64,000 bases of DNA. It comes from Caballeronia turbans (GTDB lineage Bacteria; Pseudomonadota; Gammaproteobacteria; Burkholderiales; Burkholderiaceae). The DNA lies in the NCBI GenBank assembly GCA_001544655.2, contig FCOD02000018.1, forward strand, positions 50,120 to 114,119. The letters are read 5' to 3'. Position 1 is the stretch's first letter. Each line of letters opens with the position of its first letter. Under the pieces are notes generated by a model, which did no database searches, had not been told where the DNA came from, and was given only the letters and a program-made list of their open reading frames with translations. Shown one piece after another: positions 10,663 through 18,761 of this stretch. Position numbers and translations under genes: made by a program.

Positions 10663-10920
10663 ATGAAAAACCCAGTATGCAAAGGCGATCCGACCTCACA
10701 TGGCGGCGTCGTCAAAACCGCCTCTTCCAGCTTCGACATTGATGGGCGCATGGTCGCGCTGCTGCATGACATCGTTACGTGCCCTCAACACGGAGACAAC
10801 CCCATCATTGAAAGCGGCGAAGGTTATGAGGAAGACGGTCGCAAGTGGGTCGCCGATGGATGTCTGACCCGATGCGGCAGCGTTGTCCACGCTACTACCA
10901 AGGGAATGGACATCGCATGA
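10663..10920 (+). CDS. PAAR-domain protein (T6SS spike tip)
   Basis: An 85-residue protein covering one PAAR domain: KGDPTSHGGVVKTAS at the N-terminus, VTCPQHGDNPI in the middle, and DGCLTRCGSVVHATT near the end. PAAR proteins cap the VgrG trimer, binding zinc through His/Cys residues, and carry or recruit effectors. The ATG at 10663 is preferred over the in-frame TTG at 10657. Its stop overlaps the start of the next gene (ATGA), so the two are translated together. Confidence 0.88.
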   Translation: MKNPVCKGDPTSHGGVVKTASSSFDIDGRMVALLHDIVTCPQHGDNPIIESGEGYEEDGRKWVADGCLTRCGSVVHATTKGMDIA

Positions 10921-12341
10921 GGACATGGCGCGTTCCAAACGTTCCCGAGGAAAAGCACATCGAACCGCCGTCCATCTGGATAGCGGTGTTTGCCTTTGTC
11001 GTGCTGCTCATAGCGGGCTTCATCATCACGATTCTGAACTGGAAACAAGGCGCCTCGATCGTATCGGCGAAGTTTTTTGGCTTTGCGCTGGGCCTGCCGC
11101 TTCTGGTCTGGGGCGCGCTCTGCGGCTTGCTCTATCTGCCATCCGAAGACTGGAACGACCGCGCAGACCTGTGGAATTTTCTTTGTACAGACAACTTCAA
11201 CAATTGGCGCGCGTGGTCACAGTGGAACCTGTGCATTCTCGATACCGTGACGCTTACGCCCGAGGTTGAGCTTGCCGAGCGCGTCCTCGGGCTGGAGGGA
11301 AGCGCACCGACGAACAAAGGCAAGGTGCTGAGCTTGCAAGCCGAAGGGGATGTCATCGTTGATACGAAGCTTGAGGACGTTCTGACGCAACTCGTTACGC
11401 CCTTTGTCGGAACGCTTCAGCGCTTCACCGGAAAGCGAACGGTGCATATTGCCCTTCAGTCAACGCAGGATGCCCATTTGGCAGTCTTGCGCACCGTGCT
11501 TCAAAGGCTGGAAATCGCGCATGAGCACATCGCCCTGTCTCGCTACACGATGAAGGACGTGCCGAGCATTCTTGACGAATGGATGGAAAACCAGAAGGTG
11601 CGCTATGACTACGGCTATCGAGAGCGAAAGATCATGCCGGACCTATGCCTGATGCTAGCGTGTCAGTTCAACGAGGACGGCGCCCCCACGGTATCCGAGG
11701 CGGCGCTCGGGCTTCTGTTCGGCTCGTGGCAGATGCTTGAAGATACGAAGCTTAAAGTCAAGGCGCGGCTGTTCCGCTCAATTCCCACGACGACCGACGA
11801 AATCGCCGCTGCCCTCAAGACATTGCAGACGGCCGAGCCGACGCCCCTTAAACGGCTGCGCAATCTATGGGTCAGCAACCTGGCGAAACGGGACGGTCAT
11901 ATCGTGCGGGCCATTGCGAAGGATAGCGAACCGGCTCTGACCTTGATTGACCTCGATGAGGCGCTAGGCGTGCCGGGACCGGCTAGTCCGCTGCTGTTGC
12001 AAGCGCTGGCCGCACAGACGGTTCAATTCGGACAGGGGCCGCAACTGGTCGCGATGCCGGACGCTGAAGGCTTACGCTTGAATCTCGTGGGGAACGGCTA
12101 CGCCGAGATTGCAGAGGCCAAAAGGCCCGAACCCGAATTTTGGCCGGTTTCGTATGCAGCGGTGTTCGGGTCTCTACTGCCCCTGATAGAAGTCGCGATG
12201 ATCGCATCGGATGCCGGCGCCGTCTGGACATGTAGCGTTTTAGGCGTGGGCCTTCTGCTTTTTCTTGTAGGGATTCCAGCAGGGAGGGTATTCAGGCTTC
12301 GGGGCGTGTCGCGAGAGTTCTACGAGCGTGCGCGGGGATAA
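10917..12341 (+). CDS. Membrane protein coupled to PAAR; candidate T6SS effector or partner
   Basis: A 474-residue protein starting MRTWRVPNVPEEKHIEPPS at the ATGA overlap with the PAAR gene. Two hydrophobic segments lie at about residues 20-45 and 55-75 (PSIWIAVFAFVVLLIAGFI; FGFALGLPLLVWGALCGLLY) and a hydrophobic hairpin near the C-terminus (VSYAAVFGSLLPLIEVAMIA; SVLGVGLLLFLVGIPAG). Between them lies a soluble region of about 330 residues with no recognised motif. Co-translation with PAAR suggests a PAAR-loaded effector or its chaperone, but nothing in the sequence reveals the activity. An upstream in-frame extension to 10845 overlaps PAAR and is rejected. Confidence 0.8.
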   Translation: MRTWRVPNVPEEKHIEPPSIWIAVFAFVVLLIAGFIITILNWKQGASIVSAKFFGFALGLPLLVWGALCGLLYLPSEDWNDRADLWNFLCTDNFNNWRAWSQWNLCILDTVTLTPEVELAERVLGLEGSAPTNKGKVLSLQAEGDVIVDTKLEDVLTQLVTPFVGTLQRFTGKRTVHIALQSTQDAHLAVLRTVLQRLEIAHEHIALSRYTMKDVPSILDEWMENQKVRYDYGYRERKIMPDLCLMLACQFNEDGAPTVSEAALGLLFGSWQMLEDTKLKVKARLFRSIPTTTDEIAAALKTLQTAEPTPLKRLRNLWVSNLAKRDGHIVRAIAKDSEPALTLIDLDEALGVPGPASPLLLQALAAQTVQFGQGPQLVAMPDAEGLRLNLVGNGYAEIAEAKRPEPEFWPVSYAAVFGSLLPLIEVAMIASDAGAVWTCSVLGVGLLLFLVGIPAGRVFRLRGVSREFYERARG

Positions 12342-12485
12342 GCGCGGCGGGCGGTTGAGCGTTGGAAGGCCATGCCCGCCTCTGTCGCATACGTTGATAT
12401 TAACGATGGTACAAGCGGACAGCATTACAGCCGCTGCAATCAGCACGACCCCGAATGCAATGCGGCAACATGTTTGCGCAGTCAA
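12240..12485 (-). CDS. Possible small lipoprotein
   Basis: An 81-codon frame on the minus strand from a TTG. A hydrophobic signal segment (FGVVLIAAAVMLSAC) ends in the lipobox LSAC at Cys25, followed by TIVNINVCDRGGHG and a Pro/Lys-rich tail. The signal and lipobox are convincing. The TTG start and the 102-nt convergent overlap with the PAAR-coupled gene lower confidence. Function unknown. Confidence 0.4.
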   Translation of the reverse strand: MTAQTCCRIAFGVVLIAAAVMLSACTIVNINVCDRGGHGLPTLNRPPRLSPRTLVELSRHAPKPEYPPCWNPYKKKQKAHA

Positions 12486-12611
12486 CCGATACGCCAGTGA
12501 AAACCCGGACCGCCGCCTGGCATCGCTAAAAAATAACGACGAACTTACGATCGTTGATCGTTACTAGAAAGACGCTCGCCGCTTGTCCTTCTGCTTCCGA
12601 TCAAGTCCAAC

Positions 12612-13025
12612 TCAATCCCCCCGCACCGGCCCCCTTCCCGCCTTGATCGCACCGCGCTTCACCTTGCTCTCCACGCGACGCCGTTGCGATGCGCGCGTCG
12701 GCTTCGTCGCGATCCGCTTGCGCCGCGTGACGGCGACACTCCGAATGAGCTCATCCAGCCGCGCGAGCGCCGCCGCGCGATTCATGTCCTGCGTGCGATG
12801 CTCCTGCGCCTTGATGACGATCACGCCCTCGCGCGTGACGCGGCTGTCGGTGAGCGCGAGCAGGCGATCCTTGATGTGCTCCGGCAGCGACGACGCGCGA
12901 ATGTCGAAGCGCAGATGGATCGCGCTCGACACCTTGTTGACGTTCTGACCGCCCGCGCCTTGCGCGCGCACGGCCGTCAGCTCGATTTCGTTCGGCGGCA
13001 CGGCGAAGCTGTCGGTCATCGTCAT
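12612..13025 (-). CDS. arfB: Peptidyl-tRNA hydrolase ArfB (ribosome rescue)
   Basis: A 137-residue release-factor-like protein that hydrolyses peptidyl-tRNA on stalled non-stop ribosomes. The catalytic GGQ is at residues 25-27 within RAQGAGGQNVNKV, and the Lys/Arg-rich C-terminal tail (from about residue 100) matches the part of ArfB/YaeJ that enters the empty mRNA channel. An AAGGAG lies 7 nt before the first ATG. It begins 25 nt after the recD stop codon, so it is probably the last gene of the recCBD operon. Confidence 0.95.
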   Translation of the reverse strand: MTMTDSFAVPPNEIELTAVRAQGAGGQNVNKVSSAIHLRFDIRASSLPEHIKDRLLALTDSRVTREGVIVIKAQEHRTQDMNRAAALARLDELIRSVAVTRRKRIATKPTRASQRRRVESKVKRGAIKAGRGPVRGD

Positions 13026-13050
13026 CGGTCGGCTCCTTGTCGTCCTGCGT

Positions 13051-15060
13051 TCATGTGAGACGCCGCATTCTCGCGGCGAGCCCGGAATCGCGCCGCGTCG
13101 GCTCCCGGACGGCCTGCGCGAAGATCGCCGCGGAGCCGATCACTTCGACCCTGCGCTTCGCACGCGTGATCGCCGTGTACACCAGCTCGCGCGACAGCAC
13201 GCGCACGAACGTGCCGGGCAGCACCAGCGCCGCGTGCTCGAATTCCGAGCCTTGCGATTTGTGCACCGTGAGCGCGAACGCGGTGTCGTGCGGCGGCAGC
13301 GCGGCGGGCGACACGTAGCGCAGCGCGCCATCGGCCATGCGGAACGCGACCCGCAACGAGCCGTCCGCGCCCGGCAAAGCGATGCCGATATCGCCGTTGA
13401 AAAGTCCGAGCGCATAGTCGTTGCGCGTGACGATCACCGGCCGTCCGGCGAACCACTGTGCACCGAGCGCAAGCGCAATGCCGGCCTGCTCGCGCACTTT
13501 CGCCGCGATGCGCGCGTTCACTTCATCGACGCCGCGCGGCCCCTTGCGTGTCGCGCACAGCACGCGGAAGCGATTGAGCGCGTCGAAGAGCCGCGTGTGA
13601 TCCGCTTGGGTGCCGTCGAGCACGGCGCAGAGCGCATCGGCATACGGCGCGAAGCCGTTGGCGAGACGGGTGAGCGTGCGCTCGGACAGCGCAGCGTCGC
13701 CGTCGTCGAAAAGCACGGCCGCGCGCGCGCCGGATGGATCGAGCGCATCCAGCGCGGCCTGTTCGTCGCCGTTGCGAATCGCGATCGAAAGACGCCCGAT
13801 GTCCGAGTCCAGCCCGAAGCGATAATTCTTCTGCAGCCAGACGACGCAATCGGTGAGCGTGGCTTCCCCTTCCTTGCCGGCGTCGCCCCAGTCACCGGGC
13901 AGCGTATCGAAGAGCGCGCCGTAGCCTTCGGAATCGTCGACGGGCGCGGCGTCGAAAAGTCCCAGTTGCGGCTGGCGCTTCGGCATTTCCGCATGCGGCA
14001 ACGCGGCTTCGAGCCGCTTCGCATCGATCGAGAGTGCCGAGGCGATGCGCGCCACACCCGCGACGCTGAACGACGGCTGCGCGCTCAGCTCGGCGAACAC
14101 CGCGCCGGCTTCCACGGCCGACAACTGATCCTTGTCGCCGAGCATCACGAGACGGCTCGCCGGCGCGACCGCTTCGAGCAGATGCGCCGCGAGCGCGACG
14201 TCGATCATCGAGGCTTCGTCGACGACGATGACGTCATACGGCAAAGGATTGTCGCGATGATGCCGGAAGCGCCCGTCCGACTGCACGCCGAGCAGCCGCT
14301 GCAAGGTGAACGACGTCCGCGGCAGGCGCTCCGCGAGTTCCGGCGGGAGTTTGTCCGCGCGTTCGATGAGCGCCTCCTGCATGCGCTGCGCGGCTTTGCC
14401 GGTCGGCGCGGCGAGCGCGATGCGCAGTTCCGGATCGGCATCGAGCAGGCACGCGAGCACGCCGACCACCGTCGTCGTCTTGCCGGTGCCCGGCCCGCCG
14501 CTCACGATCGTGAGCCGTCCGGCCAGCGCCGAGAGCGCGGCGACGCGCTGCCAGTCGATGTCGTCGTCCTTGCCCGGACCAAAATAACGCGCAATGCGCC
14601 CGGCTTGTTGCGCGATGTCCTCCCGCGAGACGGGCGCGCGCGCATCGCGCGAGCGTTCGACGAGCGCCCGGGCCAGCCGCCGCTCGTAATCGAAATAGCG
14701 CGCGAGGTAAAGCCGCCCATCCTCGTCGATGACGAGCGGCAGCAGATCGGCGGCGTCCGCGCGTGCGTCACTGCGCGCGAGGCACGCGACGCCGCTCGCG
14801 AGCAGCGCGTCGCGGGCTTCGGCGAAGCGTGCGTCGTGACGCCGGGCGAGCGCGGCGAGCGACAGGCACACGTGGCCTTGCGCGGTCGCGCGGCTCATCG
14901 CGAGCGCGGCGCGCTCGGCCCACAGCACGCCGCGCTCGTTTGCGCCCAGCCGCGCCGCGAGCGCGCTCAGGCGTCGCGCGAAGCCTTCGGCGAGGGCCGC
15001 GCTTTCGTCCGCAAGCGCGGGCACGGGGCGCGCCGCTTCAATTTCATCGAGCGTGCTCAT
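13051..15060 (-). CDS. recD: Exodeoxyribonuclease V subunit alpha (RecD)
   Basis: The 5'-3' helicase subunit of RecBCD, which processes double-strand DNA ends for recombination. 669 residues. Walker A GGPGTGKT is at residues 188-195, with later SF1B helicase motifs VVDEASMID, GDKDQLSAVEAG and ALTVHKSQGSEF. A region of low similarity to the usual pattern (about residues 345-400, after the DQLSAVEAG motif) is moderately extended. The start overlaps the recB stop by 4 nt, so the subunits are translationally coupled. Confidence 0.97.
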   Translation of the reverse strand: MSTLDEIEAARPVPALADESAALAEGFARRLSALAARLGANERGVLWAERAALAMSRATAQGHVCLSLAALARRHDARFAEARDALLASGVACLARSDARADAADLLPLVIDEDGRLYLARYFDYERRLARALVERSRDARAPVSREDIAQQAGRIARYFGPGKDDDIDWQRVAALSALAGRLTIVSGGPGTGKTTTVVGVLACLLDADPELRIALAAPTGKAAQRMQEALIERADKLPPELAERLPRTSFTLQRLLGVQSDGRFRHHRDNPLPYDVIVVDEASMIDVALAAHLLEAVAPASRLVMLGDKDQLSAVEAGAVFAELSAQPSFSVAGVARIASALSIDAKRLEAALPHAEMPKRQPQLGLFDAAPVDDSEGYGALFDTLPGDWGDAGKEGEATLTDCVVWLQKNYRFGLDSDIGRLSIAIRNGDEQAALDALDPSGARAAVLFDDGDAALSERTLTRLANGFAPYADALCAVLDGTQADHTRLFDALNRFRVLCATRKGPRGVDEVNARIAAKVREQAGIALALGAQWFAGRPVIVTRNDYALGLFNGDIGIALPGADGSLRVAFRMADGALRYVSPAALPPHDTAFALTVHKSQGSEFEHAALVLPGTFVRVLSRELVYTAITRAKRRVEVIGSAAIFAQAVREPTRRDSGLAARMRRLT

Positions 15061-18000
15061 GCCGCGCCTCCCGACATCAGGCGATCGAGCGCTTCGACGA
15101 GTTCCAGCGACGGGCGTCCGCGATGCACGCCGCTTGCCGATTCGCCGTCACGCCAGCCGGGACGAACGCCGCGCACGAAGAGATACAGGTACCCGCCGAT
15201 ATGCGTGTCGTATGCATAGTCCGCCAGACGCGCGCGCAAGTAGCGATGCAGCGCCACCACGTAGATGAGCGCCTGAAGGTGATACGCATGGTCCGCCATC
15301 GCCGCGGCGAGCGGCGCGGCGGCGTAGTCGGATGCGGCATCGCCCAGATGATTCGACTTCCAGTCGATGATCCAGTAGCGGCCTTCATGCTCGACGATCA
15401 TGTCGATGAATCCCTTGATGAACCCGCGCAGCGCGCCGTTTTCGAGCGCGACGTCGGGAAAGCCGTGCGCGGCCAGCAAACGCCGCAACGCGGTGAAATC
15501 GAGTGCTTGCGCCGGAAACAGAAACTCCAGCTCGTTCATGCGGCGCGTCATCGCGATGGTTTGCAGCCGCATGGCGGGCGCGATCTCGGCGGCGACCGTA
15601 TCGGCGAGCAGGCGCAGCATCATCGGACGCAGGCGCGAAGCGAGCGCTTCCGGCGCAGGGGTCGGATGCTCGTGCAGCGCGCGCTCGACGGCAGCGGGCC
15701 AGCCGGATGGCTCGGTGAAATCCGCAAGCTCGAACATGCGATGCAGGCACTCGCCCGCCGCCGCGCCGCGCGGGAACGCGAGAATGTCGTCGGGGGCGAG
15801 TTGCGAATCGTCGCGTGGGGACGCCGCTATTCGCGCGGCGTCATCGAGCGCGGCGAGTTCGTCGTGATCGGGACGCGCTTCGACGGGCTGCGCCTGATTC
15901 GCCTCGTCGCGTGCGCCGGCCGCGATCAGCGCGCTGAAACTCGCCATCCGCCAGCGATCGCGCAGGATGCGCTGATTCACGCGCGCGGCGATTTCGTGGC
16001 GATGGGCGGCATCCGCGACGAGCGGCTCGCGCATGTCGATCACGGGCAGAGGCGCGACGCCGATCGCGCCGCCCGAGCGCGCGGCGACCGCATGCCAGGC
16101 CGCGACGATGTCCGCTTCCTCGGGCGGCGCCTCGCAGAACGCATCGAAGTCTTTCCCGTTGCCCGCGACGAGCCAGTTGAGCACGCTGCGGCGCGATTCC
16201 TTCGTCGAACGGTTCGACACATAGAAACCCGCGACGACGTAACAGCGGAACACCGCGCGCGTCAACGCGACGTAGACGAGACGCGCGCGCTCGGCCGCCT
16301 GCTCGCGCGCGATCAGCGCGCTCACGCGATCGTCATGCTCGCCTTCGATGCCGTAATGGAGCACGGCTTCGCCCGTGTCGTCGTGATACTCGCGCGCGTC
16401 GGGCAAGCCCGATTTCGACGAATCTCGTGACGCGCCGTCGTTCAAAAACGGGCAGAACACGACCGCATATTCCAGTCCTTTCGACTTGTGAACGGTCACG
16501 ATCTGCACGAGATTGCGATCGGATTCGAGACGCAACTGCGCTTCCTCGCCGCCGCCCTGCTGCTCGCGTTGCGCGGCAAGCCAGCGCAGCGTCGGCGCGA
16601 TCCCGGGCTGTTCGGCCGAACGCGCCTGCAGCAACTCCGCCAGATGATTCACGTTCGTGAGCCTGCGCTCGCCGTCGGGCCGCGCGACGAGACGCGTCGC
16701 GATCGACAACTCGCGCGCGAGCGTGCGCCACATCACCGCGAAGCCGCGCTCGTGCCAGATCGTGCGATAACGCGAGAAGCGCTCGACCCAGCTCGTGGAA
16801 TCGATCGGCGCGCCGTGCGGATCGGCCGCGTCCGCGTGCTCCAGCCGCCAGAGCGCGGCGGCGTCGAGCCCGAACCAGTCGGTTGCGAGCGCCGCGCGCA
16901 GACGGCGCAAGTCGCCCGGCGTGTCGATGGCGGCGAGCACGCGCTCGATCTGCTCTGCATCGGGCGAGCCGAACACCGACGCCTGCGCGAGCTCGACGCT
17001 GCCGATGCCCCATGCGGCAAGCACGCGCTTCACGAGGCTCCCCTGCCGATGCGTCTGGACGAGCACCGCGATATCGCCCGCCGAAAGCGGCGCGCGGCCG
17101 ATCGTCACCTCGCCGCGCTGCGCGCCGCGCAGCAGCCGCGCGATCTCGGCGGCGCAGGCTTCGGCAGCGTCGCGCTGCGCGCTGGTTTTCAATAGCGCCG
17201 ATTCGCCGTCCGGCAGCATCCACACACAGAAATCGGCGATGTCGGAATAAGCTGCGGCCGGCGTGGCGTCGACGAACGGCCCGCGTTTGCGGGTGCCGGC
17301 ACGCACCGGCTGATAGTCTAGCCCGTCGAGAATGAACGCCGCCGGATTCGCTTCGAACACGCGATTGCACGCCTCGATGATCTGCGGCGTCGAGCGCTGG
17401 TTGACCGCGAGCGTATAACGCGCGCTCGCGCCTTCGCGCGCGGCGAGATAGGTGTGCAGGTCGGCGGCGCGGAAGCTGTAGATCGCCTGCTTCGGATCGC
17501 CGACGAGAAAAAGCGGCCCGTGCGGCGCGAACACGCGGTTGAAGATGGCGTATTGCAGCGGATCGGTATCCTGGAATTCGTCGATGAGCGCCGCCGGATA
17601 GCGCGCGCGCAACGCCTCGGCGAGCCACGCGTGCCTGACGAGCGCGTGATGCAGGTTCGACAGCAGGCCGTCGAACGATACGACGCGGCGCGCGCGCTTT
17701 CGTGCGGCGAGTTCTGCGGGCGCGTGATCGAGCCATTCGCGCACGATGCCGAGCCACATCGCGCGCTGCGACGCCTCGGCAGCGGCGGCGGTCACGGCGA
17801 GCGCATCGGCTTGATCGAAGAACGCGTGCACCGGCGGCGGGTGCTTGCCCTTGGTGCCCTTCGCGAGCGCGGTGGCGGTGAGCTTGAGCGCTTCCTTCGG
17901 CGGCGGCGCATGACAGTCGGCGCTGGCGAAATAGTCGGCCCACGCGTCGATCGCCGCATCGATGATCGTGCGCTTGTGCGTCGTCTTGTTGAGGATGGCC

Positions 18001-18761
18001 TCGGCGTCGAAGAGCAGCTTCGCGATCGTGTCGCGCTCGGCGTGCCACAACGCGCAGGCCTCATCGAACAGCGCCTGCATGTCCGCCGATTCGGCGGCGT
18101 CCGTATCACCGAAGCGCAGCGCAGCGAGCGGCTTTTTCAGACGCCGGGCGAGCTGCGCATCGAGCGATGCCGGTCCCGCGCCCTTCGCGACGAGCCACGA
18201 CGCGAACGACGGCGTGCGCGCCGCGACCGGCTCCACGCGCTCGCGCCAGAAATCCGCCGCGAGCTCGAAACGCAGCGCGCTGTCGTCGGCTTCCATGTCG
18301 AACGCGAACGGCATCGCGGCGGCGAACGGCGCTTCCTGCAGCGCGCGCTGGCAGAACGCGTGAATCGTGTGGATCGCGGCCTGATCGAACGTCGACACGG
18401 CGATGCGCAAGCGCTTCGCGGCCTCGTTTGCGTCGATTGCGGCGAGCGTCGTTTCGAAGAGTTGCTCGATGAACGGATCGCCGGCCGCATCGCCGTTTTC
18501 GATCGCATGCGCGACGCCCGCGAGCCGCGAGCGGATGCGTTCGTGCAACTCGGCGGTCGCGGCCTTCGTGAAAGTCACGACGAGAATCTGCTCGACCGAC
18601 AGGCGCTTTTCGAGCAGCAGCCGCACGTATAGCGCGCAGATGTTCCAGGTCTTTCCCGTGCCGGCGGAAGCCTCGATCTGGTTCACGCCATCGAGCGCGC
18701 AAGCGAAGACATCGAGTTCCTGCACGCCGATGTCATCGACGGATGCCGTGAGATTCGTCAT
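15057..18761 (-). CDS. recB: Exodeoxyribonuclease V subunit beta (RecB)
   Basis: The 3'-5' helicase and nuclease subunit of RecBCD, 1234 residues. Walker A ASAGTGKT is at residues 31-38. SF1A UvrD-like motifs follow, including LIDEFQDTD, FLVGDPKQAIYSFRAAD and VTVHKSKGLEY. The C-terminal RecB nuclease domain carries the YWIIDWKSNHLG signature near residue 1130 with its metal-binding Asp and Lys. The start at 18761 overlaps the recC stop (ATGA). The open frame extends 216 codons further upstream, but only through the shadow of recC. Confidence 0.97.
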   Translation of the reverse strand: MTNLTASVDDIGVQELDVFACALDGVNQIEASAGTGKTWNICALYVRLLLEKRLSVEQILVVTFTKAATAELHERIRSRLAGVAHAIENGDAAGDPFIEQLFETTLAAIDANEAAKRLRIAVSTFDQAAIHTIHAFCQRALQEAPFAAAMPFAFDMEADDSALRFELAADFWRERVEPVAARTPSFASWLVAKGAGPASLDAQLARRLKKPLAALRFGDTDAAESADMQALFDEACALWHAERDTIAKLLFDAEAILNKTTHKRTIIDAAIDAWADYFASADCHAPPPKEALKLTATALAKGTKGKHPPPVHAFFDQADALAVTAAAAEASQRAMWLGIVREWLDHAPAELAARKRARRVVSFDGLLSNLHHALVRHAWLAEALRARYPAALIDEFQDTDPLQYAIFNRVFAPHGPLFLVGDPKQAIYSFRAADLHTYLAAREGASARYTLAVNQRSTPQIIEACNRVFEANPAAFILDGLDYQPVRAGTRKRGPFVDATPAAAYSDIADFCVWMLPDGESALLKTSAQRDAAEACAAEIARLLRGAQRGEVTIGRAPLSAGDIAVLVQTHRQGSLVKRVLAAWGIGSVELAQASVFGSPDAEQIERVLAAIDTPGDLRRLRAALATDWFGLDAAALWRLEHADAADPHGAPIDSTSWVERFSRYRTIWHERGFAVMWRTLARELSIATRLVARPDGERRLTNVNHLAELLQARSAEQPGIAPTLRWLAAQREQQGGGEEAQLRLESDRNLVQIVTVHKSKGLEYAVVFCPFLNDGASRDSSKSGLPDAREYHDDTGEAVLHYGIEGEHDDRVSALIAREQAAERARLVYVALTRAVFRCYVVAGFYVSNRSTKESRRSVLNWLVAGNGKDFDAFCEAPPEEADIVAAWHAVAARSGGAIGVAPLPVIDMREPLVADAAHRHEIAARVNQRILRDRWRMASFSALIAAGARDEANQAQPVEARPDHDELAALDDAARIAASPRDDSQLAPDDILAFPRGAAAGECLHRMFELADFTEPSGWPAAVERALHEHPTPAPEALASRLRPMMLRLLADTVAAEIAPAMRLQTIAMTRRMNELEFLFPAQALDFTALRRLLAAHGFPDVALENGALRGFIKGFIDMIVEHEGRYWIIDWKSNHLGDAASDYAAAPLAAAMADHAYHLQALIYVVALHRYLRARLADYAYDTHIGGYLYLFVRGVRPGWRDGESASGVHRGRPSLELVEALDRLMSGGAA

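Noticed and set aside
13234-15219. 661-codon plus-strand frame opposite recD
   Set aside because: Shadow of recD; no ribosome site and no recognisable motif.
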